Source: Lutispora sp003527145 (lineage in GTDB: Bacteria > Bacillota > Clostridia > Lutisporales > Lutisporaceae). Taken from it: a DNA stretch of 64,000 nucleotides. The number at the start of each line of letters is the position of its first letter. Positions within the stretch are counted from its first letter, which is position 1. The notes under the pieces were generated by a model. It was not told where the DNA came from. It saw only the letters and a list, made by a program, of their open reading frames with translations, and made no database searches. Positions 9,101 through 16,882 of this stretch are shown here, piece after piece. The stretch spans positions 33,890-97,889 of the forward strand of contig JASBZB010000015.1 of NCBI GenBank assembly GCA_029983695.1, in the 5' to 3' direction. The position numbers and the translations under genes were made by a program.

Positions 9101-9853
9101 ATGTGGTATGGAAAGATAGATGAATTAATAAATAGATTAGACGGAGAAGCAAGTGTATTAGTAAAAAACTTAAGCACAAATGAAGTATATAAATATGATG
9201 AAAATAAAATTTTTCCTTCTGCAAGCATGATAAAGGTTCCAATTTTATTGGAGCTTATAGATAGAAGCTGTGAGAGAAAAATCAACTTGGATGATGTAGT
9301 GGAGTTTAAAAAAGAGGATATTGTTCAAGGCTATGGCATTATCAAAAGCTTAAGCCCGGGAATCAATATGACATATCGGGATTGTGCCTTGTTAATGATA
9401 ATCCTTAGTGACAATATTGCAACAAACAAACTAATAGAAACTTTGGGCATGGATAGTATTAACGAGAAAATTAGAGAAATCGGCATGGAGAATACTATTC
9501 TGCAGAGAAAGATGATGGATGCGGAAGCCAAAAAGAAAGGTTTGGATAACTTTATCTCGGGGGCTGATTTGCTGACTATTTTTGAATATCTATATTCCCA
9601 TGAAAAATACAATATAGCCGTTGATATATTGAAAAAGCAATTGTGCAACGACCTCTTACCTGTTCTTATTGGCGGCAATATTGAGTTTGCACATAAAACG
9701 GGGGACTTGCCCGGTGTAAGGCATGACTCGGGAATAATGTATCTAAAAAGCCCTATATTTATTGCAGTATTGACTAATAACCTAAAAAATGATTGTGACG
9801 GAATAACATTTAGCAACGAAATAGGTAAGATCGTATACGATCATTACAAATAA
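9101..9853 (+). CDS. Class A beta-lactamase-like serine hydrolase, cytosolic
   Basis: A 250-residue protein with the three penicillin-recognising motifs: SMIK (in PSASMIKVP, about residue 45), SDN (in ILSDNIATN, about 107) and KTG (in AHKTGDLPG, about 205). Length and order fit class A beta-lactamases (Beta-lactamase2 family). There is no signal peptide or lipobox, so export and true antibiotic resistance are doubtful; a cytosolic peptidase or esterase role is more likely. It is followed after 13 bases by dipeptide epimerase and then an M20 hydrolase, suggesting joint processing of D-amino-acid-containing peptides. AGGAGG precedes the ATG. Confidence 0.8.
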   Translation: MWYGKIDELINRLDGEASVLVKNLSTNEVYKYDENKIFPSASMIKVPILLELIDRSCERKINLDDVVEFKKEDIVQGYGIIKSLSPGINMTYRDCALLMIILSDNIATNKLIETLGMDSINEKIREIGMENTILQRKMMDAEAKKKGLDNFISGADLLTIFEYLYSHEKYNIAVDILKKQLCNDLLPVLIGGNIEFAHKTGDLPGVRHDSGIMYLKSPIFIAVLTNNLKNDCDGITFSNEIGKIVYDHYK

Positions 9854-9866
9854 TCTGGAGGACAAG

Positions 9867-10964
9867 ATGAATAAAAGTATTATTAAGGATGTTCAAGTAA
9901 AAGCTATCGAACTGCCGTTAAAGAAACAATGGAAAATATCCTTATATGCTCAAAGTACGAGGACACATGCAGTTTTAAGAATAATCACTGAGGACGGAAT
10001 AGTGGGTTATGGGGAAGCTGCACCGTCTCCCGCATTTATGGGGGAGACGGGTTATACCATAGAGCTGGTAGTTGATAAGTATTTAAAGTCTGTGTTGATA
10101 GGTCAGAACATTTTTGATGTTGATACAATACATGAAAAGATGAACTTCGCTATTTATGGAAACTATGCAGCTAAGTCAACTATAGATATAGCCTTGTATG
10201 ATGCCATGGGAAAAGCACTGGATATGCCTGTGTACAAGCTGTTAGGAGGAAAGTACAGGGAAAAGGCAGAGTTAAGCTGGGTTATAGGGATGCAGGATCT
10301 GGACTCATCAATTGAAGAGGCTAGAGAGAAGTTGTCTGAAGGCTATAAAGTTTTAAAAATAAAGGTAGGCAACTCACCTGAAACCGATTATAAATTGATT
10401 GAAAAAATAAGAAGGGAATTAGGCGGGAATGTAGCTTTAAGATTGGACGCAAACCAAGGATATGATTATAAAACTGCCTTGCTCACATTCAGAGAGATAG
10501 AAAAATTTGGCCTTGAAAGCATAGAACAGCCTGTACGCAGATGGGACATAGAAGGTATGAGAATGCTAAGGCAAAAACTTCAGACGCCTATAATGGCGGA
10601 TGAATCTGTTTCTGATTATCACTCTGTAAACAATATAATCAGAGAGAAGGCCTGTGATATTGTCAATGTTAAGGTAGGTAAAGTGGGCGGGCTTACAATT
10701 GCTAAAAAAATAGCTCAGTGCTTGGAAGCAGCAGGGTTGACAGCTACTGCAGGGAGCAACCTGGAAGTGGGCATAGGATCGGCTGCCAGCATACACTTTG
10801 TTGCAAGCACGAATATCGTTTCTGTACCTAATGATCTGCTGCTTGGCGGACCCTTACATCAATATGATATAATAAGAAATAAATTCCAGATAATTGACGG
10901 ATGCGTATTGGTGCCTGAAGAACCCGGGCTAGGTATTGAAGTCGATGATGATATTTTTAAATAG
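9867..10964 (+). CDS. Dipeptide epimerase (L-Ala-D/L-Glu epimerase type), enolase superfamily
   Basis: A 365-residue mandelate-racemase/muconate-lactonizing subgroup enzyme. The catalytic KxK is in LKIKVG (about residues 165-169). Metal ligands are in RLDANQ, ESIEQP and MADESV, and the second acid/base Lys is in VNVKVGKVGG. These enzymes invert the alpha carbon of the second residue of dipeptides such as L-Ala-D-Glu from peptidoglycan. Position between a beta-lactamase-like hydrolase and an M20 hydrolase supports a role in cell-wall peptide use; dipeptide specificity varies widely in the family. A GGAGG site precedes the ATG at 9867. Confidence 0.85.
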   Translation: MNKSIIKDVQVKAIELPLKKQWKISLYAQSTRTHAVLRIITEDGIVGYGEAAPSPAFMGETGYTIELVVDKYLKSVLIGQNIFDVDTIHEKMNFAIYGNYAAKSTIDIALYDAMGKALDMPVYKLLGGKYREKAELSWVIGMQDLDSSIEEAREKLSEGYKVLKIKVGNSPETDYKLIEKIRRELGGNVALRLDANQGYDYKTALLTFREIEKFGLESIEQPVRRWDIEGMRMLRQKLQTPIMADESVSDYHSVNNIIREKACDIVNVKVGKVGGLTIAKKIAQCLEAAGLTATAGSNLEVGIGSAASIHFVASTNIVSVPNDLLLGGPLHQYDIIRNKFQIIDGCVLVPEEPGLGIEVDDDIFK

Positions 10965-10979
10965 ATTGAAGGAGCTGCA

Positions 10980-12149
10980 ATGAATAATATAACAGATTTA
11001 ATTCAGCATAGCTTAAACGGAATATCAGGAGAGTTAAAGGGATTGAGGCAAAGCATACATGCAAACCCTGAATTAGGATATGCGGAATATAACACAACCA
11101 GTTTGATCAAAAACTTTCTTGTCAGCAACGGCGTTGAGTTTATAAATTTTGATAATCTTACAGGCGGATTTGCACATATAGATTGCAAAAAAGAAAAAAC
11201 CATATGCTTCAGGGCGGACATCGATGCTTTACCTATAACAGAGAAAACATGTGTACCTTTTCAGTCTGTGAACGAAGGCGTGATGCATGCCTGCGGGCAT
11301 GATATGCATGCAGCTATAGCTGCCGGCACAGCCGTGGTGCTTAATTCTTTGAAAGAATATTTGAAGCATAATATAGTGGTCATTTTTCAGCCGGCAGAAG
11401 AATGCAATCCTGAGGGAGGAGCGAAGCTCGTTGCTGAGCAAGGCATATTGGAGGAATATAACGTCTCTCAAATGTATGGATTACATGTCTGGCCCAAATA
11501 CAAAGTCGGTGAAATTGCAGTAAAACCAGGGGTTATAATGGGTTCGTCCGATAAACTCTCTATAGAAGTCATAGGTAAGAAATCGCATGCGGCCGAGCCC
11601 CATGGCGGGGTTGATGCTATTTCAATATCTGTTGATATTATAAATGCTATTGAGCACAAACTAAGGAGGGAAATTGATCCTTTTGATACTTCTCTTATCT
11701 CAATAGGTTCGATTAAATCTACCGGCAGGTACAATGTCATATGCGATAAAGTAGAAATTGAAGGTACTATAAGAACCATTTCAGAGGATGCCCGATCATT
11801 TATACATCGCAGGATCAACGAGCTTGCAGCAGGGATAGCCGGCTCATATTGCGGGAAGTCTATTGTAAATATTAACAATGGCTACGCAGTTGTGAGAAAT
11901 GACAGGAGCTTAAGTGAGGTCTTCATAAGATTTGCTGAAGGTTTTCTGGGTAAAGAAAACGTGCATACGGATATTAGACCCAGTTTGATCGGTGAAGACT
12001 TTTCCTTCTATTGTTCAATAGTTCCTTCTTTATATTTTTTCCTGGGCTGTGACTGTGAGCATCCGCTTCATAGTGACAGATTCCTGCCGAAAGAAGAAAC
12101 ATTGTATACTGCTGTAAACTTCTTATGCAATTTTTTTTTAAGCGAATAA
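10980..12149 (+). CDS. M20 family amidohydrolase, second copy
   Basis: A 389-residue M20D protein with FRADIDALPITE, HACGHDMHAAIAAG, the catalytic IFQPAEEC segment and a lid-domain SHAAEPHGG motif. It is only 15 bases downstream of the epimerase and shares its direction, so the three genes 9101-12149 form one operon. Likely substrates are N-acyl amino acids or dipeptides whose product amino acids feed fermentation. It differs clearly from the M20 gene at 4791, so this is not a recent duplication. AAGGAG precedes the ATG. Confidence 0.85.
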   Translation: MNNITDLIQHSLNGISGELKGLRQSIHANPELGYAEYNTTSLIKNFLVSNGVEFINFDNLTGGFAHIDCKKEKTICFRADIDALPITEKTCVPFQSVNEGVMHACGHDMHAAIAAGTAVVLNSLKEYLKHNIVVIFQPAEECNPEGGAKLVAEQGILEEYNVSQMYGLHVWPKYKVGEIAVKPGVIMGSSDKLSIEVIGKKSHAAEPHGGVDAISISVDIINAIEHKLRREIDPFDTSLISIGSIKSTGRYNVICDKVEIEGTIRTISEDARSFIHRRINELAAGIAGSYCGKSIVNINNGYAVVRNDRSLSEVFIRFAEGFLGKENVHTDIRPSLIGEDFSFYCSIVPSLYFFLGCDCEHPLHSDRFLPKEETLYTAVNFLCNFFLSE

Positions 12150-12188
12150 GGAAAGCTATGATATGATAATCATGGAAGTTGACCATAC

Positions 12189-12220
12189 AGAGGGGGAAGC
12201 GGAACGGCTTCCTCTTTTTT
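12189..12220 (+). terminator. Intrinsic terminator after the epimerase operon
   Basis: AGAGGGGGAAGC pairs with GCTTCCTCT (one bulge) and is followed by TTTTT. Confidence 0.75.
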
Positions 12221-12254
12221 ATATTTTTACTGTCTATAGAAGTTCTTCATATAT

Positions 12255-12283
12255 TTGCCTTTTTCCTAAAAATTTGATATATT
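12255..12283 (+). promoter_or_regulatory. Candidate sigma-A promoter for the HD-GYP gene
   Basis: TTGCCT at 12255-12260 and TATATT at 12278-12283 are spaced by 17 bases, 56 bases before the chosen start. Confidence 0.45.
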
Positions 12284-12339
12284 ATGAATTGTAAAACAAA
12301 TACTGCTTGCTGCATCTTGTGGAAAAAGGAGATACTTTG

Positions 12340-14064
12340 ATGAAAATAGGCATCCGGGACAAAATTATTTTGATAATGCTCGTTGTCATAGTAATATCCA
12401 TCACATCCATTGGAATATTAGCTTTCAATAACGCAAAAGCTATAGTCCAAAACGAAGTAAAACAAGTCAGTTTTAAGTCTCTGGAAAATGCAAACGATTA
12501 TTTTTTAAGAAAGTTTATGGCGGATATGGAGCATGTGGTAAATTTCTGGGCATATGATGAAGCAATAAAAAACTACGAGAGCAAGCCCGGCCAGCCTAAA
12601 ATGGTAAGATCCATACCAAGCCACTTTCAGAATGTTTCAGATCAATGGATGGGTTATATTAAAGGAAGTCCCTACATTGCATGGATTTATTTGGGCTCAG
12701 AGGAAGATGGCTCACTTTTTATAACACCCCTTGATACCACTATGCCCGAAGATTATGATTGCCACACAAGGGATTGGTATAAAGAAGCCGTAAAAAACAG
12801 AGGAAAGGCTGTGTGGTCTGATCCCTACCTGGATGCGGGAGAAGTAGGCGGAATCGTAGTCACGGTAGCGAGAGCAGTAGAAAAGGAAGGGCATTTAGTA
12901 GGCGTAGTCGGAATGGATATAAAGCTCTCCAGATTTTCCAATATTATCAATGATGTCAAATATGGTGATGAAGGGTATCTCATGCTCATCAACAGCAAAG
13001 GGGAGATATTTTCTCACCCGGATAAGCAGATGCTAATGACCAATATCAGTCAGGACGAAAGCCTGGCAGCACAGCTTACTTCCAGCGAAGGTATAAGAAT
13101 CATGAATTATGAAGGGAAACAAAGAATAGTTAGCTATTTGACGGTGCCTGAGACAGGGTGGAAGCTGATAGGCATTATGTCCCTGGATATGGCTAAGCTA
13201 TTGGCACCTATTAAAGACAGGGTGATACAAGTAGCTGTAGTAAGCGTTTTGGTTACCTTTATGATCGGCATGCTTCTTTCGCGGATTATCACCAGGCCGC
13301 TGGATAACATAATGAATGTAATACATAATATTTCACAGGGAAAATTAAGCGAGCATGCCGATATAAAGTCAAATGACGAATTCAAAGTCTTGGGCAATCA
13401 ATTTAACAATATGGTAGACGCACTTAGGGAGCTCATCAATGAGCGGAACTTGAATGTAGAAGAGCTGATCAAGATGAACGAAGAGATAAGGAAAAACTAT
13501 CTGTCTACCGTACAGGCTCTGGCCAATGCTATTGAAGCCAGTGATAAATATACCAGGGGCCATTGCGATAGAGTATCAAGCATATCTATGACCATTGCCA
13601 GGAGTATGGGGGTAAGCTCCGAAGAGTTGAGCAAGCTGGAATTTGCCAGCATTCTGCATGATATCGGCAAGATAGGAATTTCTTCGGATTTGCTGAATAA
13701 AGAAGGCAGGCTTACTCAGGATGAATATGAGATGGTTAAGCAGCATCCTCAAATAGGACATGATATATTGTCGGATGTAGCCTTTCTCAACGAAAGCAGA
13801 AAGATACTGCTGCAGCATCACGAAAGGATTGATGGGAAGGGTTACCCTCAAGGATTGAAAGGCGACAGCATCGCACTTTTGTCAAAAATTATTTCCGTCG
13901 CAGATGCCTATGACGCAATGACCAGCTCCAGGCCTTATAGAAAGACGCCTCTTACAAAGGAGCAGGCCATTGAGGAGATGCTCCGGGCTAAAGGCACCCA
14001 GTTTGATGAAAAAGTAATAGACTGCTTTGTGATCTTATTGGGGGCATCAAATACAATATTTTAA
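12340..14064 (+). CDS. dCache-HAMP-HD-GYP protein, putative c-di-GMP phosphodiesterase
   Basis: A 574-residue membrane sensor. TM1 covers about residues 8-30, an extracellular double-Cache domain about 35-290, TM2 about 295-318, then HAMP, a short coiled coil and an HD-GYP domain (about 385-560) with HDIGKIG and HHERIDGKGYPQG. HD-GYP proteins hydrolyse c-di-GMP. The Cache domain has Y139, R144, W146, Y147, Y163 and D193 in the spacing of the amino-acid-binding dCache_1 motif, so it may sense free amino acids, which suits this fermentative genome. The upstream ATG at 12307 lacks a ribosome site; AAAAAGGAG before 12340 supports the chosen start. Confidence 0.85.
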   Translation: MKIGIRDKIILIMLVVIVISITSIGILAFNNAKAIVQNEVKQVSFKSLENANDYFLRKFMADMEHVVNFWAYDEAIKNYESKPGQPKMVRSIPSHFQNVSDQWMGYIKGSPYIAWIYLGSEEDGSLFITPLDTTMPEDYDCHTRDWYKEAVKNRGKAVWSDPYLDAGEVGGIVVTVARAVEKEGHLVGVVGMDIKLSRFSNIINDVKYGDEGYLMLINSKGEIFSHPDKQMLMTNISQDESLAAQLTSSEGIRIMNYEGKQRIVSYLTVPETGWKLIGIMSLDMAKLLAPIKDRVIQVAVVSVLVTFMIGMLLSRIITRPLDNIMNVIHNISQGKLSEHADIKSNDEFKVLGNQFNNMVDALRELINERNLNVEELIKMNEEIRKNYLSTVQALANAIEASDKYTRGHCDRVSSISMTIARSMGVSSEELSKLEFASILHDIGKIGISSDLLNKEGRLTQDEYEMVKQHPQIGHDILSDVAFLNESRKILLQHHERIDGKGYPQGLKGDSIALLSKIISVADAYDAMTSSRPYRKTPLTKEQAIEEMLRAKGTQFDEKVIDCFVILLGASNTIF

Positions 14065-14086
14065 TACAGCCTTGAATGTATAGAAA

Positions 14087-14116
14087 AAACCAGCATCAGG
14101 ATTTTGATGCTGGTTT
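14087..14116 (+). terminator. Intrinsic terminator after the HD-GYP gene
   Basis: AAACCAGCATCA at 14087-14098 pairs with TGATGCTGGTTT at 14105-14116. Confidence 0.85.
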
Positions 14117-14188
14117 ATATATTTTAACAATTATCTCCATAAACGGCTCTTTTTCGACTATTTTAGGAATATTCAATATATTAATACA

Positions 14189-14217
14189 TTGATTAAAATA
14201 ATATTTATATATATACT
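14189..14217 (+). promoter_or_regulatory. Candidate sigma-A promoter for dapB
   Basis: TTGATT at 14189-14194 and TATACT at 14212-14217 with 17-base spacing, in a very AT-rich stretch. Confidence 0.45.
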
Positions 14218-14281
14218 GTAAATTGGTAAGCTAAATATTACTATATTTTACATTATAACTGAATATAGGAGGTATGCATGC

Positions 14282-15082
14282 ATGAATATTCTCATAGCTG
14301 GGCCCAGAGGCAAAATGGGAAGCCTTATTACCAAAATAGCAAGCAAGAGAGCCGATATGAAAATAGTAGCGGGGGTAGCGCCTAAAGGGAGGAATTATAT
14401 TGGACAAGATGTAGGCATGGCCATTGGCATGGGGGAAACATTAAATGCTTTTGTATCAGATGATATAGATTCGGTTATAGACCAATGCGATGTGATCATT
14501 GACTATACTACAACAGAGTTTTCCATGGAGGTAATGGAAGCTGCATTAAAAGCTAAGAAAGCTGTGGTTTGCGGAACCACCGGTTTTTCGGAAGGACAGT
14601 TTAATAGAATAAAAGAGATATCAAAGCACATACCGGTTGTATATGCTGCAAATACGTCCAGAGTGGTTAATCTTATGTATAAGCTGCTGGAATTAACTGC
14701 AAAGACAATAGGAAATGTATCCGATATCGAGATAATTGAAATGCATGATAAGCATAAAAAGGATGCTCCAAGCGGCACATCTTTGGAAATGGGAGAAGTA
14801 ATTGCAGAAGCCCTTGGAAGAAAGCTCAAAGATATTGCTGTTTTCGGGAGAGAAGGAAGGGAAGAGAGGGCACAAGGGAGCATAGGATATCATTCTGTAA
14901 GAGCCGGAGATATATCCAGCAGCCATACGGTTATGTTCGGACTTATGGGAGAAAGGCTTGAAATAACACATCATGCTTATAACTGGGAATGCTTTGCCCA
15001 GGGAGCCTGTGAGGCAGCAGCATTTTTGTATTGTAAGGAGCCGGGGTTGTATACGGTAAAAGACGTTTTAGGAATAAAATAA
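14282..15082 (+). CDS. dapB: 4-hydroxy-tetrahydrodipicolinate reductase
   Basis: A 266-residue DapB of normal length. The N-terminal nucleotide-binding motif is GPRGKMG, the catalytic and substrate segment EMHDKHKKDAPSGT lies near residues 155-170, and the C-terminal HHAYNWECFAQGA is typical. It reduces hydroxy-tetrahydrodipicolinate with NAD(P)H in lysine and cell-wall diaminopimelate synthesis. dapA and other lysine genes are absent here, and no lysine riboswitch was seen upstream. An AGGAGG site lies about 10 bases before the ATG. It is 26 bases from the chemoreceptor gene and may share its transcript. Confidence 0.92.
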   Translation: MNILIAGPRGKMGSLITKIASKRADMKIVAGVAPKGRNYIGQDVGMAIGMGETLNAFVSDDIDSVIDQCDVIIDYTTTEFSMEVMEAALKAKKAVVCGTTGFSEGQFNRIKEISKHIPVVYAANTSRVVNLMYKLLELTAKTIGNVSDIEIIEMHDKHKKDAPSGTSLEMGEVIAEALGRKLKDIAVFGREGREERAQGSIGYHSVRAGDISSSHTVMFGLMGERLEITHHAYNWECFAQGACEAAAFLYCKEPGLYTVKDVLGIK

Positions 15083-15108
15083 TAAATATGAGATAGGAGA
15101 TGTTTAGC

Positions 15109-16809
15109 GTGAAGGCAAAGATATTGATAGTTGTTTGTCTTATACTTATTTTGCTTTTTAGCGGAGTATATTTTGCTGTGCAAAATACCGTCGATTCTGT
15201 ATTACATAAGGTCTCACCGCAATACATTACATCATCTCAGGAATTGGACAGCTTTATAACCCAATTCAATTCGGCAAATCAGAGGCCCTTAATATTAGTG
15301 ACAGCAGGCTTAATGGCTGTGACATTGCTTTTGGCCTTTGTGTTCTTTGCTTATTTTTTTAAGGCTATAGACAGGTTCAGAAGCAGCATCATGGATATTG
15401 CAGACGGGCAGCTTACAAACAGGGCAAAAGATATCTGGATTATAGAGGGTATAGGAGATAATATAAATAAGATCACAAACAACACGAAAAAAGTTGTATG
15501 CGAGATTGCTGCCATCACACAAAAGATCAAGGATATGTCTGTCAATCTGAGCAAAAGCCTTGAACAAAACGAAGTCGCATCTCAATCAATAGCCCAAACC
15601 ATAACACATATTGCGGAAGGCAGCTGCGAGCAATCGGAGAAGACAGCATCAGCAAAAATAAGCACAAAAAATATGGCTGATAACTCTGATAAAATAGTAC
15701 AATATGCAAAAAAAACGCAAAATATTGCAGGCGGAATGATGGGTTGTGTAGAAGAAAACAATAAGTCAATCAATTTATTGGTGGAAATAATGAAGAGCAC
15801 TGCCACCGGAAGTATCAAAACAGCAGATGATATTCAAGAGCTGGGAGAAGAAGCCGTAAAGATAAACAGCATAACTGCTGCAGTGACAGAAATAAGTGAA
15901 AGAACAAATATGCTCGCATTAAATGCTGCAATCGAGGCGGCAAGAGCCGGCGAAAGCGGTAAAGGATTTGCTGTGGTAGCCGATGAGGTAAGAAAGCTGG
16001 CAGAACAATCGGCAAGCTCTGCGGATGAGATAAGGAAGCTTATTGAAACCATAATCGGCAAGATAAATGTGATAACAAAAGAAACAAGAAGTGGGGCTGA
16101 ACAGATTTCACAGGATATTTTGCATGCTGATAAGACTAAGGAGTCATTAGGGCAGATCATTGAAGCGGCAAAGGCTACATATGATGCCGTTGTTCAGATA
16201 ATCGGCTTGGCTGATGAATCCAATAAGATGGCTGAAGATGTCGATACCATGATGGAGAAGATAAATATGAATATTCAGGAAACTGCTGCAGGAGCCGAGG
16301 AAGTATCAGCATCAGCAGAGGAGCAGTCGGCTTCAGTGCAGGAAATGTTCGAGATGGCCAATAATTTGAACAATATGACTATTGAAGCAGACAGCTATTT
16401 AAAATCATTTATCAATAAAGTAAAAATAGGAGATAAAGAGAAGAAACTAATAAATGAAGGCTTTGGAATTTTAAAGGATATAAATACATATATAAATTCA
16501 AAAGGGATTTCCATTGACAAAGCTTCGCAAGTCCTTAAAGATATGAGCTTAAAATATAAACAGCTTGAGTACATAGGGATAATCAATTCAGGCGGAGACA
16601 TGGTATCAGCCAGCGTCCCTATAACCGGCAATAATAATTACTCACATCGTCCCTATTTTAAAGAGTCTATTTCAGGAAAAGAATATTATTCAGAACCATA
16701 TATATCAAATGTTTCATTTAACTACTGTATAGCAATTTCAATACCTTACAAGGATGCATCCAAAAATACAAAAGGTGTATTGATGGCAGATATCTGCATC
16801 GAAAAATAA
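15109..16809 (+). CDS. Methyl-accepting chemotaxis protein with C-terminal Cache-like domain
   Basis: About 566 residues. Two N-terminal membrane helices (about 4-24 and 65-88) flank a small extracellular loop of about 40 residues. A coiled-coil signalling domain follows, with the conserved hairpin tip ERTNMLALNAAIEAARAGE and VVADEVRKLAEQS. After it, about 140 residues (roughly 430-566) read like a single Cache (PDC) sensor, with SHRPYFKESISGKEYYSEPY and AISIPYKDASKNTKGVLMADI. Being after the signalling domain, that sensor would be cytosolic, which is unusual. The ATG at 15100 abuts the ribosome site, so the GTG at 15109 is preferred; the choice is not certain. Confidence 0.8.
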   Translation: MKAKILIVVCLILILLFSGVYFAVQNTVDSVLHKVSPQYITSSQELDSFITQFNSANQRPLILVTAGLMAVTLLLAFVFFAYFFKAIDRFRSSIMDIADGQLTNRAKDIWIIEGIGDNINKITNNTKKVVCEIAAITQKIKDMSVNLSKSLEQNEVASQSIAQTITHIAEGSCEQSEKTASAKISTKNMADNSDKIVQYAKKTQNIAGGMMGCVEENNKSINLLVEIMKSTATGSIKTADDIQELGEEAVKINSITAAVTEISERTNMLALNAAIEAARAGESGKGFAVVADEVRKLAEQSASSADEIRKLIETIIGKINVITKETRSGAEQISQDILHADKTKESLGQIIEAAKATYDAVVQIIGLADESNKMAEDVDTMMEKINMNIQETAAGAEEVSASAEEQSASVQEMFEMANNLNNMTIEADSYLKSFINKVKIGDKEKKLINEGFGILKDINTYINSKGISIDKASQVLKDMSLKYKQLEYIGIINSGGDMVSASVPITGNNNYSHRPYFKESISGKEYYSEPYISNVSFNYCIAISIPYKDASKNTKGVLMADICIEK

Positions 16810-16882
16810 AGAATTTGGCTTGCATAATTACAATAAAAATACATTTAAATTTACTTGTTAATATATTCTGGTGGTGATTTGT

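Noticed and set aside
9331..9816. Minus-strand ORF of 161 codons opposite the serine hydrolase
   Set aside because: No ribosome site or motif; the plus-strand gene has all three catalytic motifs.
14065..14281. Lysine riboswitch upstream of dapB
   Set aside because: Only a terminator for the preceding gene and an AT-rich promoter region are visible; no conserved leader fold could be traced.
16813..16835. Possible -24/-12 promoter before prdR (TTTGGCTTGCATAATTAC)
   Set aside because: GG and GC are only 5 bases apart; the required 12-base spacing is not met.
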